From Loxodes magnus (Eukaryota > Ciliophora > Karyorelictea > Loxodida > Loxodidae): a stretch of DNA of 64,000 bases. Below the pieces are notes generated by a model, which worked only from the letters and a program-made list of their open reading frames with translations, did no database searches and was not told where the DNA came from. Position numbers and translations under genes: made by a program. Position 1 is the first letter of the stretch. Each line of letters opens with the position of its first letter. The stretch lies in contig CAMPDV010001992.1 of the NCBI GenBank assembly GCA_946699065.1, forward strand, positions 41,836 through 105,835. The letters are read 5' to 3'. Shown one piece after another: positions 11,040 through 22,242 of the stretch.

Positions 11040-12500
11040 AATTTAATAAAAGTGAGTAAAAAGTGCGAGTGATGGTGTTTTTAAAGAGAGAGTATTGAGC
11101 AATTTTTCTGTTTTTGAAGTGAATGAAAAGGAGTAAAAGATGAGGAGAGAAGTGAGTTTAAAAAAAGTGATAACTTTAATTTAATAAAAGTGAGTAAAAA
11201 CGAGTGATGGTGTTTAGAAAGAGAAAGTATTGAGCAATTTTTCTGTTTTTGATGTGAATGAAAAGGAGTAAAAGATGAGGAGAGAAGTGAGTTTAAAGAA
11301 AGTGATTATTTTAATTTAATAAAAGTCCGTTAAAACGAGTGATGGTGTTTAGAAAGAGAAAGCATTGAGCAATTTTTCTGTTTTTGATGTGAATGAAAAG
11401 GAGTAAAAGATGAGGAGAAAAGTGAGTTTAAAAAAAGTGATTATTTAATTTAATAAAAGTCAGTTAAAAGTGCGAGTGATGGTGTTTTTAAAGAGAGAGC
11501 ATTGAGCAATTTTTCTGTTTTTGATGTGAATGAAAAGGAGTAAAAGATGAGGAGAGAAGTGAGTTTAAAAAAAGTGATTATTTAATTTAATAAAAGTGAG
11601 TAAAAACGAGTGATGGTGTTTAGAAAGAGAAAGTATTGAGCAATTTTTCTGTTTTTGATGTGAATGAAAAGGAGTAAAAGATGAGGAGAAAAGTGAGTTT
11701 AAAAAAAGTGATAACTTTAATTTAATAAAAGTGAGTAAAAACGAGTGATGGTGTTTAGAAAGAGAAAGCATTGAGCAATTTTTCTGTTTTTATGTGAATG
11801 AAAAGGAGTAAAAGATGAGGAGAAAAGTGAGTTTAAAGAAAGTGATAACTTTAATTTAATAAAAGTCAGTAAAAACGAGTGATGGTGTTTAGAAAGAGAA
11901 AGTATTGAGCAATTTTTCTGTTTTTGATGTGAATGAAAAGGAGTAAAAGATGAGGAGAAAAGTGAGTTTAAAGAAAGTGATAACTTTAATTTAATAAAAG
12001 TGAGTAAAAACGAGTGATGGTGTTTAGAAAGAGAAAGTATTGAGCAATTTTTCTGTTTTTGATGTGAATGAAAAGGAGTAAAAGATGAGGAGAGAAGTGA
12101 GTTTAAAGAAAGTGATAACTTTAATTTAATAAAAGTGAGTAAAAACGAGTGATGGTGTTTAGAAAGAGAAAGCATTGAGCAATTTTTCTGTTTTTGATGT
12201 GAATGAAAAGGAGTAAAAGATGAGGAGAGAAGTGAGTTTAAAAAAAGTGATTATTTAATTTAATAAAAGTGAGTAAAAAGTTCGAGTGATATTGTTTAGA
12301 AAGAGAATGCATTGAGCAATTTTTCTGTTTTTGATGTGAATGAAAAGGAGTAAAAGATGAGGAGAAAAGTGAGTTTAAAGAAAGTGATTATTTAATTTAA
12401 TAAAAGTCAGTTAAAACGAGTGATGGTGTTTAGAAAGAGAAAGCATTGAGCAATTTTTCTGTTTTTGATGTGAATGAAAAGGAGTAAAAGATGAGGAGAG
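11040..12500 (+). repeat. Block resembling 25.38-26.8 kb
   Basis: The block contains gaagtg (11116), gtttttaaag with gagagcat (11481), a gttcgag-gatattg unit, and gtcagttaaaacgag (12407). The corresponding markers lie at 25428, 25659 and 26727. The offsets are 14,312, 14,178 and 14,320 bp, so the marker order is kept apart from one-monomer gains or losses of about 135-140 bp. Confidence 0.7.
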
Positions 12501-12756
12501 AAGTGAGTTTAAAGAAAGTTATTATTTAATTTAATAAAAGTGAGTAAAAAGTGCGAGTGATGGTGTTTAGAAAGAGAAAGCATTGAGCAATTTTTCTGTT
12601 TTTGATGTGAATGAAAAGGAGTAAAAGATGAGGAGAGAAGTGAGTTTAAAGAAAGTGATTATTTAATTTAATAAAAGTGAGTAAAAAGTTCGAGTGATGG
12701 TGTTTAGAAAGAGAATGTATTGAGCAATTTTTCTGTTTTTGATGTGAATGAAAAGT

Positions 12757-12947
12757 AGTAAAAGATGAGAAGAAAAGTGAGTTTAAAGAAAGTGATAACT
12801 TTAATTTAATAAAAGTGAGTAAAAAGTTCGAGTGATATTGTTTAGAAAGAGAAAGTATAATTTAATAAAAGTGAGTAAAAACGAGTGATGGTGTTTAGAA
12901 AGAGAAAGCATTGAGCAATTTTTCTGTTTTTGATGTGAATGAAAAGG
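12757..12947 (+). repeat. Rearranged monomer pair with ~81-bp deletion
   Basis: Two successive unit starts are 191 bp apart instead of about 272. At about 12856-12862 the sequence passes from gagaaagtat straight into aatttaataaaag. This joins position ~99 of one unit to position ~47 of the next. Confidence 0.9.
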
Positions 12948-13219
12948 AGTAAAAGATGAGGAGAGAAGTGAGTTTAAAGAAAGTGATTATTTAATTTAAT
13001 AAAAGTGAGTAAAAAGTTCGAGTGATGGTGTTTAGAAAGAGAAAGTATTGAGCAATTTTTCTGTTTTTGATGTGAATGAAAAGGAGTAAAAGATGAGGAG
13101 AAAAGTGAGTTTAAAGAAAGTGATAACTTTAATTTAATAAAAGTGAGTAAAAACGAGTGATGGTGTTTAGAAAGAGAAAGTATTGAGCAATTTTTCTGTT
13201 TTTGATGTGAATGAAAAGG

Positions 13220-13463
13220 AGTAAAAGATGAGGAGAGAAGTGAGTTTAAAGAAAGTGATAACTTTAATTTAATAAAAGTGAGTAAAAAGTTCGAGTGAAT
13301 TGAGCAATTTTTCTGTTTTTGATGTGAATGAAAAAAATGAGAAAAAAAGTGAGTTTAAAGAAAGTGATTATTTTAATTTAATAAAAGTGAGTAAAAACGA
13401 GTGATGGTGTTTAGAAAGAGAAAGCATTGAGCAATTTTTCTGTTTTTGATGTGAATGAAAAGG
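13220..13463 (+). repeat. Monomer pair with two small deletions
   Basis: The pair spans 244 bp rather than about 273. Near 13297 gttcgagtga is joined directly to attgagc, losing the gatggtgtttagaaag part. Near 13332 gaatgaaaaaaatgag has lost the ggagtaaaag segment. Confidence 0.9.
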
Positions 13464-13598
13464 AGTAAAAGATGAGGAGAGAAGTGAGTTTAAAGAAAGT
13501 GATAACTTTAATTTAATAAAAGTGAGTAAAAACGAGTGATGGTGTTTAGAAAGAGAAAGTATTGAGCAATTTTTCTGTTTTTGATGTGAATGAAAAGG

Positions 13599-13736
13599 AG
13601 TAAAAGATGAGAAGAAAAGTGAGTTTAAAGAAAGTGATAACTTTAATTTAATAAAAGTGAGTAAAAAGTGCGAGTGATGGTGTTTAGAAAGAGAAAGTAT
13701 TGAGCAATTTTTCTGTTTTTGATGTGAATGAAAAGG
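13599..13736 (+). repeat. Reference monomer, 138-bp form (gataac + gtgcgag)
   Basis: This unit has the longer central junction, in which acgag is replaced by gtgcgag (+3 bp), and keeps gataactttaattt. It also carries the gagaagaaaag variant near its start. It is typical of the 138-bp class, which increases to the right of the window. Confidence 0.9.
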
Positions 13737-14414
13737 AGTAAAAGATGAGGAGAGAAGTGAGTTTAAAGAAAGTGATTACTTTAATTTAATAAAAGTGAGT
13801 AAAAACGAGTGATGGTGTTTAGAAAGAGAAAGCATTGAGCAATTTTTCTGTTTTTGATGTGAATGAAAAGGAGTAAAAGATGAGGAGAAAAGTGAGTTTA
13901 AAAAAAGTGATAACTTTAATTTAATAAAAGTGAGTAAAAAGTGCGAGTGATGGTGTTTAGAAAGAGAAAGTATTGAGCAATTTTTCTGTTTTTGATGTGA
14001 ATGAAAAGGAGTAAAAGATGAGAAGAAAAGTGAGTTTAAAGAAAGTGATAACTTTAATTTAATAAAAGTGAGTAAAAACGAGTGATGGTGTTTAGAAAGA
14101 GAAAGTATTGAGCAATTTTTCTGTTTTTGATGTGAATGAAAAGGAGTAAAAGATGAGGAGAAAAGTGAGTTTAAAAAAAGTGATAACTTTAATTTAATAA
14201 AAGTGAGTAAAAACGAGTGATGGTGTTTAGAAAGAGAAAGTATTGAGCAATTTTTCTGTTTTTGATGTGAATGAAAAGGAGTAAAAGATGAGGAGAAAAG
14301 TGAGTTTAAAGAAAGTGATAACTTTAATTTAATAAAAGTGAGTAAAAACGAGTGATGGTGTTTAGAAAGAGAAAGTATTGAGCAATTTTTCTGTTTTTGA
14401 TGTGAATGAAAAGG

Positions 14415-14590
14415 AGTAAAAGATGAGGAGAAAAGTGAGTTTAGAAAAGAAAGTGATTTTTCTGTTTAACTTTAATTTAATAAAAGTGAGTAGAAAAGAA
14501 ACTTTAATTTAATAAAAGTGAGTGCGAGTGATGGTGTTTAGAAAGAGAAAGCATTGAGCAATTTTTCTGTTTTTGATGTGAATGAAAAGG
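14415..14590 (+). repeat. Scrambled 176-bp unit with internal partial duplication
   Basis: Between two normal unit starts lie 176 bp. The centre contains two copies of aactttaatttaataaaag, starting at 14468 and 14500. They are separated by tagaaaag, and a displaced tttttctgttt piece precedes them. The pieces all come from the monomer itself, but in an unusual order. Confidence 0.9.
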
Positions 14591-16682
14591 AGTAAAAGAT
14601 GAGGAGAAAAGTGAGTTTAAAGAAAGTGATAACTTTAATTTAATAAAAGTGAGTAAAAACGAGTGATGGTGTTTAGAAAGAGAAAGCATTGAGCAATTTT
14701 TCTGTTTTTGATGTGAATGAAAAGGAGTAAAAGATGAGGAGAGAAGTGAGTTTAAAGAAAGTGATTATTTAATTTAATAAAAGTGAGTAAAAAGTGCGAG
14801 TGATATTGTTTAGAAAGAGAAAGCATTGAGCAATTTTTCTGTTTTTGATGTGAATGAAAAGGAGTAAAAGATGAGGAGAAAAGTGAGTTTAAAGAAAGTG
14901 ATTATTTAATTTAATAAAAGTGAGTAAAAACGAGTGATGGTGTTTAGAAAGAGAAAGCATTGAGCAATTTTTCTGTTTTTGATGTGAATGAAAAGGAGTA
15001 AAAGATGAGGAGAGAAGTGAGTTTAAAGAAAGTGATTATTTAATTTAATAAAAGTGAGTAAAAAGTGCGAGTGATGGTGTTTAGAAAGAGAAAGCATTGA
15101 GCAATTTTTCTGTTTTTGATGTGAATGAAAAGGAGTAAAAGATGAGGAGAGAAGTGAGTTTAAAGAAAGTGATAACTTTAATTTAATAAAAGTGAGTAAA
15201 AAGTTCGAGTGATGGTGTTTAGAAAGAGAAAGTATTGAGCAATTTTTCTGTTTTTGATGTGAATGAAAAGGAGTAAAAGATGAGGAGAGAAGTGAGTTTA
15301 AAGAAAGTGATAACTTTAATTTAATAAAAGTGAGTAAAAAGTTCGAGTGATATTGTTTAGAAAGAGAAAGTATTGAGCAATTTTTCTGTTTTTGATGTGA
15401 ATGAAAAGGAGTAAAAGATGAGGAGAGAAGTGAGTTTAAAGAAAGTGATAACTTTAATTTAATAAAAGTGAGTAAAAACGAGTGATGGTGTTTAGAAAGA
15501 GAAAGTATTGAGCAATTTTTCTGTTTTTGATGTGAATGAAAAGGAGTAAAAGATGAGGAGAGAAGTGAGTTTAAAGAAAGTGATAACTTTAATTTAATAA
15601 AAGTGAGTAAAAACGAGTGATGGTGTTTAGAAAGAGAAAGCATTGAGCAATTTTTCTGTTTTTGATGTGAATGAAAAGGAGTAAAAGATGAGGAGAGAAG
15701 TGAGTTTAAAGAAAGTGATTATTTAATTTAATAAAAGTGAGTAAAAAGTGCGAGTGATGGTGTTTAGAAAGAGAAAGTATTGAGCAATTTTTCTGTTTTT
15801 GATGTGAATGAAAAGGAGTAAAAGATGAGGAGAGAAGTGAGTTTAAAGAAAGTGATTATTTAATTTAATAAAAGTGAGTAAAAACGAGTGATGGTGTTTA
15901 GAAAGAGAAAGTATTGAGCAATTTTTCTGTTTTTGATGTGAATGAAAAGGAGTAAAAGATGAGGAGAGAAGTGAGTTTAAAGAAAGTGATTATTTAATTT
16001 AATAAAAGTGAGTAAAAACGAGTGATGGTGTTTAGAAAGAGAAAGCATTGAGCAATTTTTCTGTTTTTGATGTGAATGAAAAGTAGTAAAAGATGAGGAG
16101 AGAAGTGAGTTTAAAGAAAGTGATAACTTTAATTTAATAAAAGTGAGTAAAAACGAGTGATGGTGTTTAGAAAGAGAAAGTATTGAGCAATTTTTCTGTT
16201 TTTGATGTGAATGAAAAGTAGTAAAAGATGAGAAGAAAAGTGAGTTTAAAGAAAGTGATAACTTTAATTTAATAAAAGTGAGTAAAAACGAGTGATGGTG
16301 TTTAGAAAGAGAAAGTATTGAGCAATTTTTCTGTTTTTGATGTGAATGAAAAGGAGTAAAAGATGAGGAGAGAAGTGAGTTTAAAGAAAGTGATAACTTT
16401 AATTTAATAAAAGTGAGTAAAAACGAGTGATGGTGTTTAGAAAGAGAAAGTATTGAGCAATTTTTCTGTTTTTGATGTGAATGAAAAGTAGTAAAAGATG
16501 AGAAAAAAAGTGAGTTTAAAGAAAGTGATAACTTTAATTTAATAAAAGTGAGTAAAAACGAGTGATGGTGTTTAGAAAGAGAAAGCATTGAGCAATTTTT
16601 CTGTTTTTGATGTGAATGAAAAGGAGTAAAAGATGAGGAGAGAAGTGAGTTTAAAGAAAGTGATAACTTTAATTTAATAAAA

Positions 16683-18716
16683 GTGAGTAAAAAGTGCGAG
16701 TTATGGTGTTTAGAAAGAGAGAGTATTGAGCAATTTTTCTGTTTTTGATGTGAATGAAAAGGAGTAAAAGATGAGGAGAAAAGTGAGTTTAAAGAAAGTG
16801 ATAACTTTAATTTAATAAAAGTGAGTAAAAACGAGTGATGGTGTTTAGAAAGAGAAAGTATTGAGCAATTTTTCTGTTTTTGATGTGAATGAAAAGGAGT
16901 AAAAGATGAGGAGAGAAGTGAGTTTAAAGAAAGTGATAACTTTAATTTAATAAAAGTGAGTAAAAACGAGTGATGGTGTTTAGAAAGAGAAAGTATTGAG
17001 CAATTTTTCTGTTTTTGATGTGAATGAAAAGGAGTAAAAGATGAGGAGAAAAGTGAGTTTAAAGAAAGTGATTATTTAATTTAATAAAAGTGAGTAAAAA
17101 GTGCGAGTGATGGTGTTTAGAAAGAGAAAGCATTGAGCAATTTTTCTGTTTTTGATGTGAATGAAAAGTAGTAAAAGATGAGAAGAAAAGTGAGTTTAAA
17201 GAAAGTGATAACTTTAATTTAATAAAAGTGAGTAAAAACGAGTGATGGTGTTTAGAAAGAGAAAGTATTGAGCAATTTTTCTGTTTTTGATGTGAATGAA
17301 AAGGAGTAAAAGATGAGGAGAGAAGTGAGTTTAAAGAAAGTGATAACTTTAATTTAATAAAAGTGAGTAAAAAGTGCGAGTGATGGTGTTTAGAAAGAGA
17401 AAGTATTGAGCAATTTTTCTGTTTTTGATGTGAATGAAAAGTAGTAAAAGATGAGAAAAAAAGTGAGTTTAAAGAAAGTGATAACTTTAATTTAATAAAA
17501 GTGAGTAAAAACGAGTGATGGTGTTTAGAAAGAGAAAGCATTGAGCAATTTTTCTGTTTTTGATGTGAATGAAAAGGAGTAAAAGATGAGGAGAGAAGTG
17601 AGTTTAAAGAAAGTGATAACTTTAATTTAATAAAAGTGAGTAAAAACGAGTGATGGTGTTTAGAAAGAGAAAGCATTGAGCAATTTTTCTGTTTTTGATG
17701 TGAATGAAAAGGAGTAAAAGATGAGGAGAGAAGTGAGTTTAAAGAAAGTGATAATTTAATTTAATAAAAGTGAGTAAAAACGAGTTATGGTGTTTAGAAA
17801 GAGAAAGTATTGAGCAATTTTTCTGTTTTTGATGTGAATGAAAAGGAGTAAAAGATGAGGAGAAAAGTGAGTTTAAAGAAAGTGATAACTTTAATTTAAT
17901 AAAAGTGAGTAAAAACGAGTGATGGTGTTTAGAAAGAGAAAGTATTGAGCAATTTTTCTGTTTTTGATGTGAATGAAAAGGAGTAAAAGATGAGGAGAGA
18001 AGTGAGTTTAAAGAAAGTGATTATTTAATTTAATAAAAGTGAGTAAAAACGAGTGATGGTGTTTAGAAAGAGAAAGTATTGAGCAATTTTTCTGTTTTTG
18101 ATGTGAATGAAAAGGAGTAAAAGATGAGGAGAAAAGTGAGTTTAAAGAAAGTGATAACTTTAATTTAATAAAAGTGAGTAAAAACGAGTGATGGTGTTTA
18201 GAAAGAGAAAGCATTGAGCAATTTTTCTGTTTTTGATGTGAATGAAAAGTAGTAAAAGATGAGAAGAAAAGTGAGTTTAAAGAAAGTGATAACTTTAATT
18301 TAATAAAAGTGAGTAAAAACGAGTGATGGTGTTTAGAAAGAGAAAGTATTGAGCAATTTTTCTGTTTTTGATGTGAATGAAAAGGAGTAAAAGATGAGGA
18401 GAGAAGTGAGTTTAAAGAAAGTGATAACTTTAATTTAATAAAAGTGAGTAAAAAGTGCGAGTGATGGTGTTTAGAAAGAGAAAGTATTGAGCAATTTTTC
18501 TGTTTTTGATGTGAATGAAAAGTAGTAAAAGATGAGAAAAAAAGTGAGTTTAAAGAAAGTGATAACTTTAATTTAATAAAAGTGAGTAAAAACGAGTGAT
18601 GGTGTTTAGAAAGAGAAAGCATTGAGCAATTTTTCTGTTTTTGATGTGAATGAAAAGGAGTAAAAGATGAGGAGAGAAGTGAGTTTAAAGAAAGTGATAA
18701 CTTTAATTTAATAAAA
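16683..18716 (+). repeat. 15-monomer higher-order unit, related to the 16-mer
   Basis: This segment of 2,034 bp starts at a gtgcgag-tatgg-gagagtat unit like the one opening the 16-mers, but with gtgagt in place of gtcagt. It has two halves of 8 and 7 monomers, dividing near 17769, each holding the agtag cassette. It looks like an older or less homogenised relative of the next units. Confidence 0.75.
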
Positions 18717-20882
18717 GTCAGTTAAAAGTGCGAGTTATGGTGTTTAGAAAGAGAGAGTATTTAGCAATTTTTCTGTTTTTGATGTGAATGAAAAGGAGTA
18801 AAAGATGAGGAGAAAAGTGAGTTTAAAGAAAGTGATAACTTTAATTTAATAAAAGTGAGTAAAAACGAGTGATGGTGTTTAGAAAGAGAAAGTATTGAGC
18901 AATTTTTCTGTTTTTGATGTGAATGAAAAGGAGTAAAAGATGAGGAGAAAAGTGAGTTTAAAGAAAGTGATAACTTTAATTTAATAAAAGTGAGTAAAAA
19001 CGAGTGATGGTGTTTAGAAAGAGAAAGTATTGAGCAATTTTTCTGTTTTTGATGTGAATGAAAAGGAGTAAAAGATGAGGAGAAAAGTGAGTTTAAAGAA
19101 AGTGATTATTTAATTTAATAAAAGTGAGTAAAAAGTGCGAGTGATGGTGTTTAGAAAGAGAAAGCATTGAGCAATTTTTCTGTTTTTGATGTGAATGAAA
19201 AGTAGTAAAAGATGAGAAGAAAAGTGAGTTTAAAGAAAGTGATAACTTTAATTTAATAAAAGTGAGTAAAAACGAGTGATGGTGTTTAGAAAGAGAAAGT
19301 ATTGAGCAATTTTTCTGTTTTTGATGTGAATGAAAAGGAGTAAAAGATGAGGAGAGAAGTGAGTTTAAAGAAAGTGATAACTTTAATTTAATAAAAGTGA
19401 GTAAAAAGTGCGAGTGATGGTGTTTAGAAAGAGAAAGTATTGAGCAATTTTTCTGTTTTTGATGTGAATGAAAAGTAGTAAAAGATGAGAAAAAAAGTGA
19501 GTTTAAAGAAAGTGATAACTTTAATTTAATAAAAGTGAGTAAAAACGAGTGATGGTGTTTAGAAAGAGAAAGCATTGAGCAATTTTTCTGTTTTTGATGT
19601 GAATGAAAAGGAGTAAAAGATGAGGAGAGAAGTGAGTTTAAAGAAAGTGATAACTTTAATTTAATAAAAGTGAGTAAAAACGAGTGATGGTGTTTAGAAA
19701 GAGAAAGTATTGAGCAATTTTTCTGTTTTTGATGTGAATGAAAAGGAGTAAAAGATGAGGAGAGAAGTGAGTTTAAAGAAAGTGATTATTTAATTTAATA
19801 AAAGTGAGTAAAAACGAGTGATGGTGTTTAGAAAGAGAAAGCATTGAGCAATTTTTCTGTTTTTGATGTGAATGAAAAGGAGTAAAAGATGAGGAGAGAA
19901 GTGAGTTTAAAGAAAGTGATAACTTTAATTTAATAAAAGTGAGTAAAAACGAGTGATGGTGTTTAGAAAGAGAAAGTATTGAGCAATTTTTCTGTTTTTG
20001 ATGTGAATGAAAAGTAGTAAAAGATGAGGAGAAAAGTGAGTTTAAAGAAAGTGATAACTTTAATTTAATAAAAGTGAGTAAAAACGAGTGATGGTGTTTA
20101 GAAAGAGAAAGTATTGAGCAATTTTTCTGTTTTTGATGTGAATGAAAAGTAGTAAAAGATGAGAAAAAAAGTGAGTTTAAAGAAAGTGATTATTTAATTT
20201 AATAAAAGTGAGTAAAAACGAGTGATGGTGTTTAGAAAGAGAAAGCATTGAGCAATTTTTCTGTTTTTGATGTGAATGAAAAGTAGTAAAAGATGAGGAG
20301 AGAAGTGAGTTTAAAGAAAGTGATAACTTTAATTTAATAAAAGTGAGTAAAAACGAGTGATGGTGTTTAGAAAGAGAAAGCATTGAGCAATTTTTCTGTT
20401 TTTGATGTGAATGAAAAGTAGTAAAAGATGAGAAGAAAAGTGAGTTTAAAGAAAGTGATAACTTTAATTTAATAAAAGTGAGTAAAAACGAGTGATGGTG
20501 TTTAGAAAGAGAAAGTATTGAGCAATTTTTCTGTTTTTGATGTGAATGAAAAGGAGTAAAAGATGAGGAGAGAAGTGAGTTTAAAGAAAGTGATAACTTT
20601 AATTTAATAAAAGTGAGTAAAAACGAGTGATGGTGTTTAGAAAGAGAAAGTATTGAGCAATTTTTCTGTTTTTGATGTGAATGAAAAGTAGTAAAAGATG
20701 AGAAAAAAAGTGAGTTTAAAGAAAGTGATAACTTTAATTTAATAAAAGTGAGTAAAAACGAGTGATGGTGTTTAGAAAGAGAAAGCATTGAGCAATTTTT
20801 CTGTTTTTGATGTGAATGAAAAGGAGTAAAAGATGAGGAGAGAAGTGAGTTTAAAGAAAGTGATAACTTTAATTTAATAAAA
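18717..20882 (+). repeat. 16-monomer higher-order unit, copy 1 (2,166 bp)
   Basis: The unit opens with a monomer carrying gtcagttaaaagtgcgag, tatgg and the rare gagtatttagc. Sixteen monomers follow before that marker returns. It contains the agtag cassette twice (near 19211 and 20427), so it reads as a 7-mer plus a 9-mer. Copy 2 at 22243-24411 keeps the same order of variants. Confidence 0.85.
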
Positions 20883-22242
20883 GTCAGTTAAAAGTGCGAG
20901 TTATGGTGTTTAGAAAGAGAGAGTATTTAGCAATTTTTCTGTTTTTGATGTGAATGAAAAGGAGTAAAAGATGAGGAGAAAAGTGAGTTTAAAGAAAGTG
21001 ATAACTTTAATTTAATAAAAGTGAGTAAAAACGAGTGATGGTGTTTAGAAAGAGAAAGTATTGAGCAATTTTTCTGTTTTTGATGTGAATGAAAAGGAGT
21101 AAAAGATGAGGAGAAAAGTGAGTTTAAAGAAAGTGATAACTTTAATTTAATAAAAGTGAGTAAAAACGAGTGATGGTGTTTAGAAAGAGAAAGTATTGAG
21201 CAATTTTTCTGTTTTTGATGTGAATGAAAAGGAGTAAAAGATGAGGAGAAAAGTGAGTTTAAAGAAAGTGATAACTTTAATTTAATAAAAGTGAGTAAAA
21301 ACGAGTGATGGTGTTTAGAAAGAGAAAGTATTGAGCAATTTTTCTGTTTTTGATGTGAATGAAAAGGAGTAAAAGATGAGGAGAAAAGTGAGTTTAAAGA
21401 AAGTGATTATTTAATTTAATAAAAGTGAGTAAAAAGTGCGAGTGATGGTGTTTAGAAAGAGAAAGCATTGAGCAATTTTTCTGTTTTTGATGTGAATGAA
21501 AAGTAGTAAAAGATGAGAAGAAAAGTGAGTTTAAAGAAAGTGATAACTTTAATTTAATAAAAGTGAGTAAAAACGAGTGATGGTGTTTAGAAAGAGAAAG
21601 TATTGAGCAATTTTTCTGTTTTTGATGTGAATGAAAAGGAGTAAAAGATGAGGAGAGAAGTGAGTTTAAAGAAAGTGATAACTTTAATTTAATAAAAGTG
21701 AGTAAAAAGTGCGAGTGATGGTGTTTAGAAAGAGAAAGTATTGAGCAATTTTTCTGTTTTTGATGTGAATGAAAAGTAGTAAAAGATGAGAAAAAAAGTG
21801 AGTTTAAAGAAAGTGATTATTTAATTTAATAAAAGTGAGTAAAAAGTGCGAGTGATGGTGTTTAGAAAGAGAAAGTATTGAGCAATTTTTCTGTTTTTGA
21901 TGTGAATGAAAAGGAGTAAAAGATGAGGAGAGAAGTGAGTTTAAAGAAATTGATAACTTTAATTTAATAAAAGTGAGTAAAAACGAGTGATGGTGTTTAG
22001 AAAGAGAAAGCATTGAGCAATTTTTCTGTTTTTGATGTGAATGAAAAGTAGTAAAAGATGAGAAAAAAAGTGAGTTTAAAGAAAGTGATAACTTTAATTT
22101 AATAAAAGTGAGTAAAAACGAGTGATGGTGTTTAGAAAGAGAAAGCATTGAGCAATTTTTCTGTTTTTGATGTGAATGAAAAGGAGTAAAAGATGAGGAG
22201 AGAAGTGAGTTTAAAGAAAGTGATAACTTTAATTTAATAAAA
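20883..22242 (+). repeat. 10-monomer derivative of the 16-mer unit (1,360 bp)
   Basis: The unit has the same opening marker (gtcagttaaaagtgcgag, tatgg, gagtatttagc) and returns to it after 10 monomers. Its first part follows the 16-mer order with one extra gagaaaag unit. Then a gagaaaaaaag-gattattta-gtgcgag monomer near 21785 appears to join the middle of the unit to its end. This is what unequal exchange between two similar gagaaaaaaag monomers would leave. Confidence 0.75.

Larger units (their letters stand above)
7101..15900 (+). repeat. Array domain 2: mixed monomers with rearranged units
   Basis: All four length classes are interspersed without a clear long period. Units with gttcgag and gatattg, gaggtg, and gtttttaaagagag (near 11.08 and 11.48 kb) first become common here. 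Three structurally aberrant units are annotated separately. Nothing other than satellite is seen. Confidence 0.85.
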
